From Imbricaverruca yamaguchii (lineage: Eukaryota; Arthropoda; Thecostraca; Neoverrucidae), in contig JAOTOL010001635.1 in assembly GCA_034440575.1 (NCBI GenBank), positions 1,476,001 to 1,540,000 on the forward strand: 64,000 nt of DNA, in the 5' to 3' direction. Below are positions 1 to 11,109 of this stretch, in pieces. The notes beneath the pieces were generated by a model. It saw nothing but the letters and a program-made list of their open reading frames with translations. It made no database searches and had not been told where the DNA came from. The stretch's first letter is position 1, and the number at the start of each line of letters is the position of its first letter. The translations under genes were made by a program, and so were the position numbers.

Positions 1-470
1 AATTCTCAATGAAAAAGACGTCCCTTAACGTGATATAAGTTCTTCATGCACAATTTTGATCGAACAGCATACTAGTTAGTTATTAGGGCTTAAGGGCGCA
101 TCGACTACATTGGAACAGCATACTAATACTTACACCTTTTTCCTTTGCTTTGAGATGCCTAATTTATGGTCAACTATTTTAGCGACAATGACGCAAACTA
201 CCTATCGTCATCAACTGATATTGTATAAAAGACCACATCATAGGTAGCCCTCTTGCCTGGAATCGTGCTAAGATATGTTCGTGCATCACAACCCACAATT
301 ACAATATCAGCATGATACTCATTAGCAAGATATTATCATAAATCTGACATGAAGACCTCATAACGACTCATCACGAAGCACGATGTCGACTCTCCGTTGG
401 GAGGGATGTCAATCCAACGTTCAGAATACGGTATATTCCACCCAATTTCACGACTTTGTTATCACTGTGT
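1..470. other. AFG3L2 intron, no recognisable feature
   Basis: AT-rich sequence within the intron that follows exon F. I see no open exon, repeat unit or RNA gene here. Confidence 0.5.
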
Positions 471-655
471 AGAGCTCACATCCAATCGCATGGCTAGAGC
501 TGGACAGTTCACCTGTCACACATAAGTGAGCTGTAGAGCTCACATAAGTGAACTGTAGAGCTCACATCCAATCACATGGCTATAGCTGGACAGTTCACCT
601 GCCACACATAAGTGAGCTGTAAAGCTTACGTCCAATTACATGATTACAGCTGGAC
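471..655. repeat. Short degenerate tandem repeat in AFG3L2 intron
   Basis: A block containing GTAGAGCTCACATCCAATC, ATGGCTAGAGCTGGACAGTT and CACCTGTCACACATAAGTGA recurs with small changes near 470, 560 and 625. The units are about 65-95 bp long and partly truncated. It looks like ordinary minisatellite growth and has no coding sense. Confidence 0.75.
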
Positions 656-938
656 AGTTCACCCGTTCCACGAAGCTGCTGTGGAGTTCGCCTGCCACAC
701 ACACAACCGCTGTACAGCTAATTCCGGCCACCAGGAAGCAGGGATGAGGAAAACCCACCGCCATCACACGCGAGTGATAGCGTGAAACTAAGCGCAGACC
801 AGCAAAGTACCCGAGTCTGACAGCCGTGCAGATTGACTGCAACAGCCGGGCGACCTTTAATCCAGTCCCATCCATCCCGACTGTTTAATATTACTGGAGG
901 TGGTATGAATCTTTCAGTGGCTGGGATTCAGTTGAGAG

Positions 939-1112
939 GCGGGGATGGCTGAGTTGTTAAGGTGCTGGGCTCTGGGTACCAATGATCCTGGGTTCGACAC
1001 TAGCGCAGCTCGGGACATTTCCAAATCCGCGGCCCGTCGGCGAAGCAGTGTGGGCGACGCCATCAGCCGTGAATGTGCATACAGTGCGTCATGAACCACC
1101 CAATAAACCAAC
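939..1112 (+). mobile_element. tRNA-Ser/Leu-like SINE, copy A
   Basis: The head GCGGGGATGGCTGAGTTG resembles a class-II (Ser/Leu) tRNA box A, and GGGTTCGACACTAG is box B. The body (CGGGACATTTCC, CGGCGAAGCAGTGTGGGCG, GTGAATGTGCATACAGTGCG) ends CCAATAAACC. The same head, body and tail occur at 52943-53124 (minus) and, shortened, at 48032-48192 (plus). It lies inside the AFG3L2 intron on the antisense strand. Confidence 0.85.
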
Positions 1113-1523
1113 TCGGTCGAAGGGTTTAGTTAGTTATCTGGGTTTAATACTGGAACAAGCTGTTGCTAAATGAACACTACCGTCAACGGCGACAGAAATC
1201 GTCCGTCCGGATGCTGCTGCGAATCACACCGCCATGTTACAGCGGCCACCGCAGCAACACGACCGCTGGAGCAACAACCGGAAGAGGTTCACAGGAGTGC
1301 TGGCGCGGAACTCACAGCTATGCCCCGGACTTGGAGCGACTCCGTGCCAGTATTGCTTATCCTTACCTCATGCTTATGCTTATCCTTACCACATGATTTC
1401 GCTTATTCTTGCTTATTTTACTTAATACCAGTATTTTATAGTCGTCTTATCCTTACCTCATGCTTATGCTTATCCTGACTTATTTTACTTAATATGAGCA
1501 TTCTATCGTAGTCTTATCCTTAC

Positions 1524-1642
1524 CGGTGAGCATTGCGCCGCGCGGGATTTTGGCGCCAAGGTCCATGTACTGCTGCGGGTGCTTCAGGAAGTTGACAAAC
1601 TCCAGTATCTCGATCTTGGCCTCCTCGCAGCCGGCGACATCC
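1524..1642 (-). CDS. AFG3L2: AFG3L2 exon F (start of AAA+ domain)
   Basis: The acceptor is CCACAG and the donor ACCG|GTAAGG. It encodes [20 protein letters not shown] followed by [20 protein letters not shown], the conserved segment immediately before Walker A of FtsH/AFG3 ATPases. The next exon should begin GPPGTGKT but is not present between 1 and 1523. Confidence 0.93.
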
Positions 1643-4600
1643 CTGTGGCAGCGTCAGGGTACGGCGTCAGGGTACGGCGTCAGGGTACGGCGTCAGGGTG
1701 TGGCGTCCGGGTACCGCGTCAAGGTGCAGCGTCAGGGTGAGGCGTCAGGGTGCGGTGTCAGGGTGCGGCGTCAGGGTGCGGCGTCAGGGTGCAGCGTCAG
1801 TGTGCAGCGTCAGGGTACAGCGTCAGCCGGCCAAGCTGTCCCGCACAGCTGACGACCACGCAGCCGGCAACGGCGCTCCAATACGGCGCTGACACAGAAG
1901 AAGAGAGCCTTGGGTTCTTTTACGACACATTCAACCGCTAGGTTATATAGCGTCGCCAACCCATCGCGCTGATTGGTCGCGGGTGGACACGGTAGATACC
2001 GTCGGTTATGAGATTCGAACCCACAATCTTGCGATTAAGAGTCTGACGCTCTACCAACTGGGCTACCGCGGACCTACACACGGCAGTGGTGCTCAAAGTG
2101 ACGCTCCATACGGCGCTCAATAAGGCGTTCAATACGGCGCTCAATACGGCGCCCAATACGGCGCTCAATGCGGTGTTCAATATGGTGTTCAATACGGTGT
2201 TCAATACGGTGCTCAATACGGCGCTCAATACGGTGCTCAATACGGTGTTCGATACTGCACTCACATGGCACACACGGTCAGACGCCACCAAGAACAGCCA
2301 CGGCACCACGAAACCACTGCTCGGCCCTTCCGAGGCACGATGTACTCAGGATATCCAACTATCAACAAGACGCATGACCATGACACACACGGACACTACG
2401 GTACTGGCAGTCACAACCCACGCCCAACTGACAGGGTTCGGCTGAAGGCAACCGGTAATTTGTGTGGTAGCTGGGATCGCAACTTTGTATCGAATCTGTT
2501 ATCCATAAATGGAAGGTGATCGCTTCAACTGAGCAATCGAAATCGATCACGATTGACAACACTGTTGAAAAAGCAAGAGTTTCTGGACTATTCAGCGTCC
2601 TGGAAATATACAGTGCTAATAATAACTGTCACTCCGGCATGCTTACCTCACTGCTTCAAACGACCATTCGGGAATTGATCGACAAGTAATGAGCGCGCTA
2701 TTTGATTGAGCCTCTTAATTCGTGTTTGCAAATATTTACCAGCAACTGCATTTCCTTCCCTTCATATTGCATTCATTTTCAGGCACCAGGAGTCTAATCA
2801 GAAAATCCAGGCGTGATTGACACAGTAATTCAGTTTTCTCGGAATACCGAAGTATAACGTTGGTAACGGTGGCGGTTTAGCGTTGACAGATCAAATACGA
2901 CAGAGCATAAAAAATACTGCGCCCAAACATGACTCCGTCGATTCGCGCGACATTTCCTTCGGTGGCCAATGACCACGCCCGACTGTTCGGGCAGGGGCAG
3001 CCAGCCGCCGATCGGTGGTGGGCACGCTGTGTAGGTGTGTGTACTTGAACTTGACGCCGATCTCGTCTGGATTGATGAGCTTGGCCGTGGACTGCATGAC
3101 GCCGCCGAACACGCCGCCGCCGCGCCGTCCGCCGCCGGCGCCGCCGCCGCCCATCATGCTGGCGCCGCGCCAGAAAATGAAGATCGCGAAACCTGCGGCA
3201 CGAGGTGGGGTATGAGGCAAGCTGACAACACAACAGGCCGGTACAACGGCAAGCTGACAACACGGCAAGCTGACACCGCGGCACATGGGCACGGGCGGCC
3301 GGGTCACTGGCGGCCGGGTCACTGGCGGCCGGGGACCGGCCCAGCTGGGGGCCATCAGCCGTGTAACACTGGAAATCACACACGGGGTACGGCGGACCAG
3401 CACAGCTGAGGGCCATCAGCGGTGCAGCACGACACGTGGGCTCAGTTGAGGAGGGACACACACAGAGAACAGCTGTCAACCCAACATAAGACGACGCCAG
3501 CCCATGCGACACCATCAGTCTCCCAGTCCGACTACGAGGTGGACAGCACCGCGCTGACCAAGCGAATCTCAGTGCGGTTCGACCGGACCGACAGGAGACC
3601 CACCGAGCATAAGCATGGTGGGCAGCAGACCCAACAGACTGGAGGCCTCCAGCTCCTGCTTGTATACGACAGGCAGGTGGTTGGGTGGCTCGACGCCCAT
3701 CTCATCTTGCGCGTGCTCCAGGTTACGCTCGAACGCCTCAACCGAACCGATGTTGAACCACAGCGTCACCTGCGAACGGACGAGTTGATTTTAGAGCCCG
3801 CTACACCGTCCCAGACTCAATGTTGAATCTGTCACATGTGGACGGACGAGTGCACTTCACAAGTCCACTACACCATCACAGACTCAATGTTGAACCAGTC
3901 ACTTATGGACGGACGAGTCCACTTCAGTGACCCACTACATCTCGATCTTTTTTTAATGCATTCCTGAATGTGTTGTTGAATGTGCATGTGACCTTTGAAT
4001 GTGTTCTTTGAATGTGTCTTCGATTGGCTTTGAATGTCGTACTCCTGTAAGCCTCCGACAACAATGGGTATGCTGGACGATTCGCAAACAAAAACAAAGC
4101 GAATTGTGTGAACAGATGGATATGCATGCATCGAAATGCTGTGGGCATATTACAGGTGTGTTTGTAGGCTATGTGATGATTGGGCTAGATGTAGCTAGTT
4201 AGTTGGTTTGATTTTGGTGAGCATAAACTTCGCTGGTCATGCAGCGCACATGGGCTAGACGTGCGGCAATCCAGTTACAAATAAGTGAATCCCTGTACGC
4301 TGTAATCACCTTCAGTCCAGATCCGCCCAGCCCGATACTCACGGATCCCTCCGTCTTTTGACCTGGATTCACGCGAACTCGCACCCACTTCTTGTTGACC
4401 ACCTCCAGCTTGTCGACAATGCCACGGCCCAGGTAACTGTCCGCAGGGTCATCGAGTGATGGAGCAGGAGCAACATGGCCACACCGTGGCATGGGAGGTG
4501 GTGAAACACATGTATGGTGTTTGGGACACTGCAACACAGTCACCCAGTAACTGGGAATTGAAACACACCAGTAGAGTAACACAACAATGGCTTAGTAACA

Positions 4601-5958
4601 GTATGGCCTACTTACGAGGCAGACATAGAAGTAGGACAATGGAAAGAGAAGTAACCTAGAAGCAAACGAATAGGCCAAAGGCCCAATCACTTCCCCCGAA
4701 CACAGCCATATCTCACACCTTAACAAATGCCCAAAGTATGGTTGACCCTCGACCTAGCCCGGTTTTCGTCACGCGCTCCCGTGCTCCGACGTGCGGCCTG
4801 ACGGCAATCTGACCTGTTGGAGAACTCCTTCCAGGTGATCTCCTTGTAGCCGACGTTGGTCATAGCGGCGATCAGGCCCACCACGGTGCACCCGCCGACC
4901 ACGTACAGCACCATGTTGGCCTGGTCGCCCTGGCCCTGGCCGGGCTTCCCTCTGCAACACACACGTCAGTCACGGCACGTCAGCCACGTCAGCCACGTCA
5001 CCACCTGTCATCCAGCCCACTGCAACAACTCCACAGTGCACTCTGTGCACTGTGGAGTTGTACTTAACCACTTAAACAGACGTCCAAAGATGCTGGAATT
5101 TTCCCATTAATACCATGTGCATTAGTCTGTTGGACTTGTTGTCATATTTATAAATTTGAGTTGCGAAAGGGTTGGCCGTCACGTGGAATTGGCGATTATT
5201 ACGACATTCGAAATGATATTGATGATAGTTCCATTGCTTCGTCTATGCACTATGATCATTCAATGCATAGCATGCATAACAACAATACCGTTATAGGATC
5301 AGAATGGAAACAATAAAGTGGCCTTACATCATATGTAAAACTAAGGAAATATAGCATGTAAGGCATACGTTTCTTGTATCACAGTCATTGAGAAGGCTAC
5401 ATGAAAGGAAATAGTCAAAAACACTGCTATTAATATATTGCGAGTGGGTGCTATTTCCACCATAAAGTAGCATCGTCCAGCTATCTTAATAATAGTGCAA
5501 ACAATCACATTGATCAAATCCCAGCTATAACCAACTCACATCTACAAAATATGCTATAATAGGACACAAAGGCTTCCAAACAACAGACAAACCGACGATA
5601 CATTCTTCAGAGGTCTGTACAGCTGCAGAACGTTCCAAAGCTGCATAGCCACTTGACAGACACACACACGGTGGCTGCCGCCGGCCGTTGGAGCTCACTT
5701 CATGTTGGGGCCGCCGAAATTCATCTTGAACGACCACATGGGATCTTTGGAGGCGTCCTTGCGACCGGAGCCGGCGCCGCGAGACGGCGGCGGCGGTGCC
5801 TTGGGAGGCGGCGCCGCGCCTTCCTTGCCGGCGCCGCCCTTGGGCTTGAAGTACTTCTCGAAACCCTCGGGCGGTGGCTTGCACCTGCGCAGGCCACCCA
5901 GCAGGCCCTCCAGCCGTAACGAGATGTACGCCAGCGTTCGACCCATCGGTCGCGACAG
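1524..5958 (-). CDS. AFG3L2: AFG3L2-type mitochondrial m-AAA protease, 5' half (six exons, runs off left edge)
   Basis: The m-AAA protease is a hexameric, ATP-driven zinc protease of the mitochondrial inner membrane that degrades and matures membrane proteins. Six minus-strand exons (5958-5699, 4951-4814, 4436-4343, 3769-3604, 3192-3045, 1642-1524) join in phase with GT/AG borders to give about 308 codons. In order they carry the GFEKYF motif with a Pro/Gly/Lys-rich linker, the first membrane segment, the ITWKEF and [20 protein letters not shown] intermembrane-space domain, [16 protein letters not shown], a second membrane segment, and the start of the AAA domain ([20 protein letters not shown]). 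These match the AFG3L2/AFG3 branch better than paraplegin. The Walker A GPPGTGKT exon, the rest of the ATPase and the HEXXH peptidase are absent, so the gene continues left of position 1 after an intron of more than 1.5 kb. The first exon(s) with the mitochondrial presequence were not found to the right of 5958. Exons are GC-rich; introns are repeat-laden. Confidence 0.93.
1651..1832. repeat. 13-14-bp minisatellite (GCGTCAGGGTACG)n in AFG3L2 intron
   Basis: About a dozen copies of a GCGTCAGGGTRCG-like unit start a few bases outside the exon F acceptor. The array therefore sits within roughly 10 bases of the splice site. Units drift to GCAGCGTCAGGGT at the right end. Confidence 0.9.
1912..2077 (-). 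mobile_element. tRNA-Lys-like SINE
   Basis: On the minus strand the head GCCCAGTTGGTAGAGCGTCA is a box A, and GACTCTTAATC with a CTT anticodon matches tRNA-Lys, followed by box B GGGTTCGAATCTC. The predicted acceptor ends do not pair, so it is not a tRNA gene. The body (CACCCGCGACCAATCAGCG, TTGGCGACGCT, CGGTTGAATGTGTCGTAAAA) is shared with the SINE at 14784-14941, which has a different tRNA head. Confidence 0.85.
2096..2256. repeat. 12-bp minisatellite (GCTCAATACGGC)n in AFG3L2 intron
   Basis: About 13 units of GCTCAATACGGC or its GTTCAATACGGT variant. Because 12 is a multiple of three, every frame reads through as a short peptide repeat; these frames are not genes. Confidence 0.92.
3045..3192 (-). 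CDS. AFG3L2: AFG3L2 exon E (second membrane span, Gly-rich linker)
   Basis: The acceptor is GCCGCAG and the donor TTCAA|GTACAC. The exon completes the second membrane segment ([13 protein letters not shown]), then a Gly-rich linker ([13 protein letters not shown]), then [20 protein letters not shown] and KFK, the entry into the AAA module. The family usually has a similar Gly-rich stretch here. Confidence 0.92.
3293..3335. repeat. 15-bp tandem repeat (CACTGGCGGCCGGGT)
   Basis: Nearly three copies of a 15-bp GC-rich unit in the intron between exons D and E. Nothing else was seen in that intron. Confidence 0.8.
3604..3769 (-). CDS. AFG3L2: AFG3L2 exon D (intermembrane-space domain, start of second membrane span)
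   Basis: The acceptor is TTCGCAG and the donor CTCG|GTGGGT. It encodes [20 protein letters not shown], then [20 protein letters not shown] and [13 protein letters not shown], where the second membrane segment begins. It leaves one base that exon E completes as Gly. Fifty-five codons plus one base. Confidence 0.92.
4343..4436 (-). CDS. AFG3L2: AFG3L2 exon C (intermembrane-space domain)
   Basis: The acceptor is GGACAG and the donor a strong GGATCC|GTGAGT. The peptide is [20 protein letters not shown] followed by [12 protein letters not shown], the conserved FtsH extracellular-type fold that faces the intermembrane space. The exon ends in phase 0. Confidence 0.92.
4814..4951 (-). CDS. AFG3L2: AFG3L2 exon B (first transmembrane segment)
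   Basis: The acceptor is TTGCAG and the donor AACAG|GTCAGA. The exon completes a Lys codon with exon A (AA|A) and encodes [10 protein letters not shown], then a hydrophobic stretch ([20 protein letters not shown]) that is the first membrane span, then [14 protein letters not shown]. The ITWKEF motif is diagnostic for the family. It ends two bases into a codon that exon C completes. Confidence 0.92.
5026..5060. other. Perfect 16-bp inverted repeat with 3-base loop
   Basis: CAACTCCACAGTGCAC is followed by TCT and its exact reverse complement. It lies in the AFG3L2 intron between exons A and B. No T-run follows, and the intronic context gives no reason to call it a terminator. Confidence 0.85.
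5699..5958 (-). CDS. AFG3L2: AFG3L2 exon A (N-terminal, matrix linker)
   Basis: This exon begins after a pyrimidine-rich acceptor ending GATCAG and ends at an AA|GTGAGC donor. It has 86 full codons plus two bases, entering in phase 0. The peptide includes [20 protein letters not shown] followed by a low-complexity Ala/Pro/Gly/Lys stretch and ends [12 protein letters not shown]. The GFEKYF-type motif is a family hallmark just before the first membrane segment. An upstream exon with the import presequence must exist but is not recognisable. Confidence 0.88.
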
Positions 5959-8900
5959 CTGATCAGGGAAACACACAAAATACAGCTGATCAGTGTGTGT
6001 CCACGTCAGCAGGAAGTACACCTAGCAACAACAACAAACAAACAAGAGTAGTTGCAGCAAGCACTAAGCCGACATTGTGCTGTTCTTTTATCAAGGCACA
6101 CAACCTGCTATCTCAACATTTCATAAATGCACATAATCCTCTAGGTCAAATTATGGTGAAAAATTATTCTTGTGGTGTCTTCAGATTGATTTGAATGTGC
6201 TTCACCTTCACTTCTTTGGCAAATGAAAACATTTTTAGATGTAAGCAAATGGTAAATTTATGTTTTAAGGTGTTTTATGCATTCTTGTATTTTTCATCCA
6301 ATACATTTATGATCATGATTAAAACAATGTGACCACTGAATCCCTCTGCAAATGGTTACTATTCAGTTGAAAAGCAAAAAAACATCAAAAAGAGGTGGGG
6401 ACTACACAGTATCCTAAAATTACTTCACCATTAACTGTGTGGATGAAGAAGGAAGTTGCTTCAGAATAGTGAAAGATTGGAAGAAAATAAAGGATCTCCA
6501 CTTAAGGATTAAAAAAGCTGAATGACTTCCAGATTCAGTTGGATGCATTTTACAGTATTTTGCAGTCATTTGCATGATGACTGCCCATACATCATGTGGC
6601 AAACTCATAAAAACCAAAGACAAGGATGAAATAGCACAATTCCATTAACTGTGAATTTCCAGGTCACATCATCAATTATTTTACACTGGGACTACACAAA
6701 ATATGAACAGTGGAATAATATAACAAAGCCTGCTCAACACAAACTTTGCCAAAAATGAAAAAGAATAGCCTAACCACCCTTTAAGATATTTTTTTCTTTA
6801 AAGTATCAAATAAATATTTTCTATAATTTTTGTTTTCAAATTTATCATCCTAACTTAACCTAAATAAAGCTAACCTTATCTGCTTTTGATGAGTGAAAAA
6901 ACAAATGAGTCCCATTTATTCTTTGCCAATTTTTGAATTCCCCCCCACAAAAAAAAATATACCAACTTAAAAACCTAATCCAACATAGCCAAATCTAACT
7001 TCATGGAGACAAAATGTGTGTACAAGTCATTTCATGCACATCCAAAGGCACAATAATACTGCATTGGATGCAACAATAAATAATGAAGAATAATGTGTCA
7101 TTAACAAACAAAAAATGACCTAGCCTAACCAACTAAGCCTGGAACTAACCAGACCAACCAAGCCTACTGATGTTGGATCACCTAAAACCTATTGGTGCCA
7201 TCTGTGAAGCAAGCAACAGACACCACAGATGGTTCCAGTAGACAGCTCAAGCAACAAGCAACCATGCCAACTAAATTGTGTTATGGGACAGATTTATGTG
7301 GCTATACATGATAAGGTATTGGAAAATAAGTAACAGATAGATGTATGCTACACAAACATATTATATAACATGACTTTAGTTACAAGCAGTGTTTGTTGCT
7401 GCTGCTTAGCACAGTTCTCATAACAACACTGATTTTAACTAAATTCATGTCAATGAGTAAATATATATGCTCATGAATTCCTTTGTGACTTGTTTCTCAA
7501 TACCTTATCATGTATTGTTACAAGAATATATCGCATAACATTCATTTCATTGGCATAGTTCTTTTTTGGTTCTGCTGTGGCTGTTGCTAACCTAATTAAC
7601 ATACAAATGTTGGGTCATCTGATATCATTACACAACTGGGTCCTCGTGATCTGCCATTTCAGTGCTAAGTGGCATGATTTAAATAATGAACACCTCACTG
7701 ATTTGTGATTCACAAAACAAGGAGTCAAGGGACAAGTTATATAGGGTCATTGATATAGGGCCAGCTGAGCATCACATTTATTCTACACAATGTCATCCTA
7801 TACAGAATGTTATTGTTCCTCACTGAGGCATACCATAATTAAATTGTAGTGGTGCCTAAGGCATGCCACATGCCATTGAATGACAATCAATGATGTGAGA
7901 TAACCTGGCCTATTGTAATCTGACCATATTTTATCTTATTTGACTTTCCTTCAAGATTACTTTCCAATCACTGCATACTTAGTTTAAGGAATAAATAATA
8001 ATTTTATAAATATATACCTGTCAACTTGTCAAGTGCCAATCACTGCTTGGAACACAATCTATATGTTCTTCAAATATGATGAACCTACCAAGAATATCCA
8101 GTACTAGCATGCTTTAAGGTATTCATGAGATATGCTTTACATGTGTTTTGCCTCCATGAAGCAGACAAAGGGGTTGGATTTGGTTCGGCCAGGATATCTG
8201 TTTTTCTTTAAATTTAAAACAAATCTATCATTTGCATAGATTAGTATTGCTTTGCTCAATTACAAGTTGGAATAGGACATGTTAGATTGTCATTTAACAA
8301 TTTTGAGAACTTAAATTTTTTTAATAAATAAATAGATGCTTTATAATATTGGTGGCTTGCCCATAAATATATACTTTACATGTTTTGACTCTTGGAACGT
8401 TTTTGAATACAATGCTAACAAACCTTTCTAAAATGACCAAAATGATGGGGAGCCACTATTTTCTTGTGCAAATGCTTACTCTACAGTTGGCAGGCAAAAT
8501 AGTGCCAAAAAGTACTGAATTTGGTAGCAAAGCATACTAAATAATGTAGAAAATATATTAATAATAAACAATGAAATAATACATCAATTAAAAAAGTAAT
8601 GTAAAAATGAAGTTAAATGAAAAACATGACATCTTCAGACTGCAAGGTATAGCAAATGACTTCACAAGGAACACTGGCCATGAAGAATCTGCCCCAAAAT
8701 GCACCAGGGGGTATTATCTGTACAAGAGATGGAATGCACACATATGAAAGCAATGTAAGGTAAGAAAATCAAGAAGCTGAAGGGAAGCAAATGTTTAGGT
8801 GAACATATCCTTCACATCAAATCAATACAAAAATACACACATAACATTATTGTTGTTATTGGGGTTTTGGGAAACATCAACTGCAGAGGTTATATAACAC

Positions 8901-9690
8901 CCATCGCAAGACATGATTAAAGGCACAACCTCCCACACTTCCCATCGCACTATTTCAATATGAATTGGACACTGAACTGAATTTCACAGCCAGGTTTTTG
9001 TTCCATAACAAATTTGATAGCTATCAACTGACACAAATGTAGCAGACTTTTTGTATTTTTGTGAGTGTTCTTATGATTTTTTCAAGTTGATTACCACACA
9101 GGTGCAGCTCACAGTATGCCACATGCAGCAACACACCAGTTCCATAATGCCACCTCCACCACCACAACCACACCCTCCACCACAGCACCTACCACCAGGT
9201 GAAGCTACACAGCAAAACTGACTCAACAAATTGAATTACTAAAATTAACAAGACTGAACACAGCTTTACCTATATTATCAGCATCTATATAACTTATGAG
9301 GTAAGCACTGGATCTTTATTGAACTTATCTATCATCTGCTGCACCTTCATAAAGCATGCTGTTGGCACACTACCATTTTGTATATGAAAATACCATATTT
9401 ATCTGCAAAACCAGCTGTAACCAGCAGTTCACTCACCTCCAAAGAACAATAACCATGATGTGAAATGGTTGATTTGCATATTGATCGAAATGGTCCTAAT
9501 ATCCTGTGCGCCATGCTAGAAACGGTAGTCTGGGGTGCCTAGCAGGTAGGTACCCAGCGCTAGTCAAAGCCAGAAATATTGACTATGGCATAAGCCGCAT
9601 ATACTTTTTCCAGAATAGTGCAAGGTACCTAACTGGCGTTAAACTTTGAGCAAGCCGGTGAAAGATGCAGAGGGTGAATGTATATAGCTT
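5959..9690. other. AT-rich non-coding stretch upstream of AFG3L2 exon A
   Basis: No open reading frame of convincing length or composition is present. Dispersed CCTAA/TTAACC-like words (6840-6870, 7118-7165) are the only texture, for example CCTAGCCTAACCAACTAAGC. The missing first AFG3L2 exon(s) should lie here or further right, but a presequence exon cannot be recognised by eye. Confidence 0.5.
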
Positions 9691-9693
9691 TGG

Positions 9694-9933
9694 ATGAAAC
9701 CGATGAAATCAGGGCCATATATGCCTGTAAATACGTCTATCCCTACAGCACTGTTCCTTCCCCACTATTTACACACGCAGTCAGAATCACCGAAACTGGC
9801 GCAATTGTTCCCAGAAACAGCAGAAGGGTCATTACTTGTATTACTTTATGACGAAATTATCTGTGACGTCATAAGTGATCGTTTCGACATGCATGTTAAT
9901 CGTGCTTTCGATAACTTGATAACATTTTATTGA
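9694..9933 (+). other. Anonymous 79-codon open frame
   Basis: An ATG-started frame of 79 residues in otherwise non-coding DNA, with no motif I recognise. It ends in PheTyr and is not flanked by obvious splice signals. It may be chance. Confidence 0.12.
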
Positions 9934-10734
9934 ATCGTCCACTTTAGTGTCAAATTCTCTTGGTCGTCCAGCAATTGCATTTGGGATGTCCTTGGAGATT
10001 TTCGAACCTGATGGGAGATAACCTCAGTTGATCCTTTCTTACGGATGATACGAGAGATCATGGGCTTTTGAATGACATCCGTTTTATGCTGAGGCGTAGG
10101 CGAACTTGCGATAAGTTTAGCACATATTCAATTGAGAGGGCCCTGAATGTGGTGAGACAGATTGATTATTTGTTCCCATAGTCTGAATGGGTGATCTTTA
10201 GGGCAAAAGTGAGTTGCAGAAAAAAAACAGAACAATTATAAATCAGTGATATGTGGGATAAGTTTGGACACGCTAGGCCTTTGTATCAACTTGCCCTAAC
10301 ACCGTTGTGGTTCCATAAAATGCTCTAAAATGCCGCCATGTCCCACAAAATATTCACTATGGTCCACTATGTACTGTGCACTGTGGCCCCAGAAAATGGC
10401 GTGTCCATTACTCTCTTTTGAACCCATCCCAGGCTAATGACTTTTGACGACCTTGACCTCAAATATATGCGAGCTATGTGCAACGAACGCATCAGAAGCT
10501 ATCAAAACACGTGCCCATGCATCTATCACGAGCATAGTTTTAAATGAAAAAAAACATACAATTTATAGGTGAAGTACAATACCTGAAGGGAATGGGTATG
10601 CCAAAATGGATTTGGGAAACCCCTAGAGCCCATGCTAAAAGCTTAAATTATTTAGGTGGCCAAGCCCACATTGGGGGATCACTTACCTCCTCACAAATGT
10701 ATATAAAGTAACACCACTGCACTGGCGCCTACTC

Positions 10735-11109
10735 GCTTACCCGTTATCCTGGAAAGCCTGAGGGAGGGGTGGAGGGGCTGTCGAGATAGTCATCCCGGTC
10801 TGGCGAGGGGGGTTCAAAATACGAAAGAGAAATGATCGGGTCATGGCCTCCGTCGACCCCTTCTGTGTCTTCGCTCATAGCATCGAAGTATTTGTTTGGA
10901 AGTAGGTTATCTGCATAAACTAGCTTATTCCTTAATTTTGGTAAGTTCACATTCAAGAGGAGAAAATCAGACAAAAAAATTTCCAGCCGCCTGACGAAGC
11001 TGAACCATTTATCTCCTCGTGCAGAGACCCACAGTGAACCGTAAAATACAAGCGTAAAGTCAGTGATATAGTTTGAAATCATGCACATCGGGCCAATTAC
11101 CGGCGACAA
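10735..11109 (-). other. Possible anonymous exon or chance frame (121 codons)
   Basis: This minus-strand frame has a natural-looking amino-acid mix, with hydrophobic stretches first and an acidic/proline-rich end (SPDRDDYLDSPSTPPSGFPG). Its stop TAA is followed three bases later by GTAAGC, a good donor site, so the stop and donor conflict unless the true frame differs. No ATG opens it: upstream is a TGA. I recognise no family. Confidence 0.2.

Noticed and set aside
1990..2077. Genuine tRNA-Lys gene on the minus strand
   Set aside because: Boxes A and B and a CTT anticodon are present, but the acceptor ends do not pair and a SINE body follows.
5026..5060. Transcription terminator
   Set aside because: It is a perfect hairpin, but it lies within a eukaryotic intron and has no terminator context.
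6840..7170. Interstitial telomere array
   Set aside because: CCTAA-like words are scattered and never tandem here; only 44.64-44.72 kb has consecutive TTAGG units.
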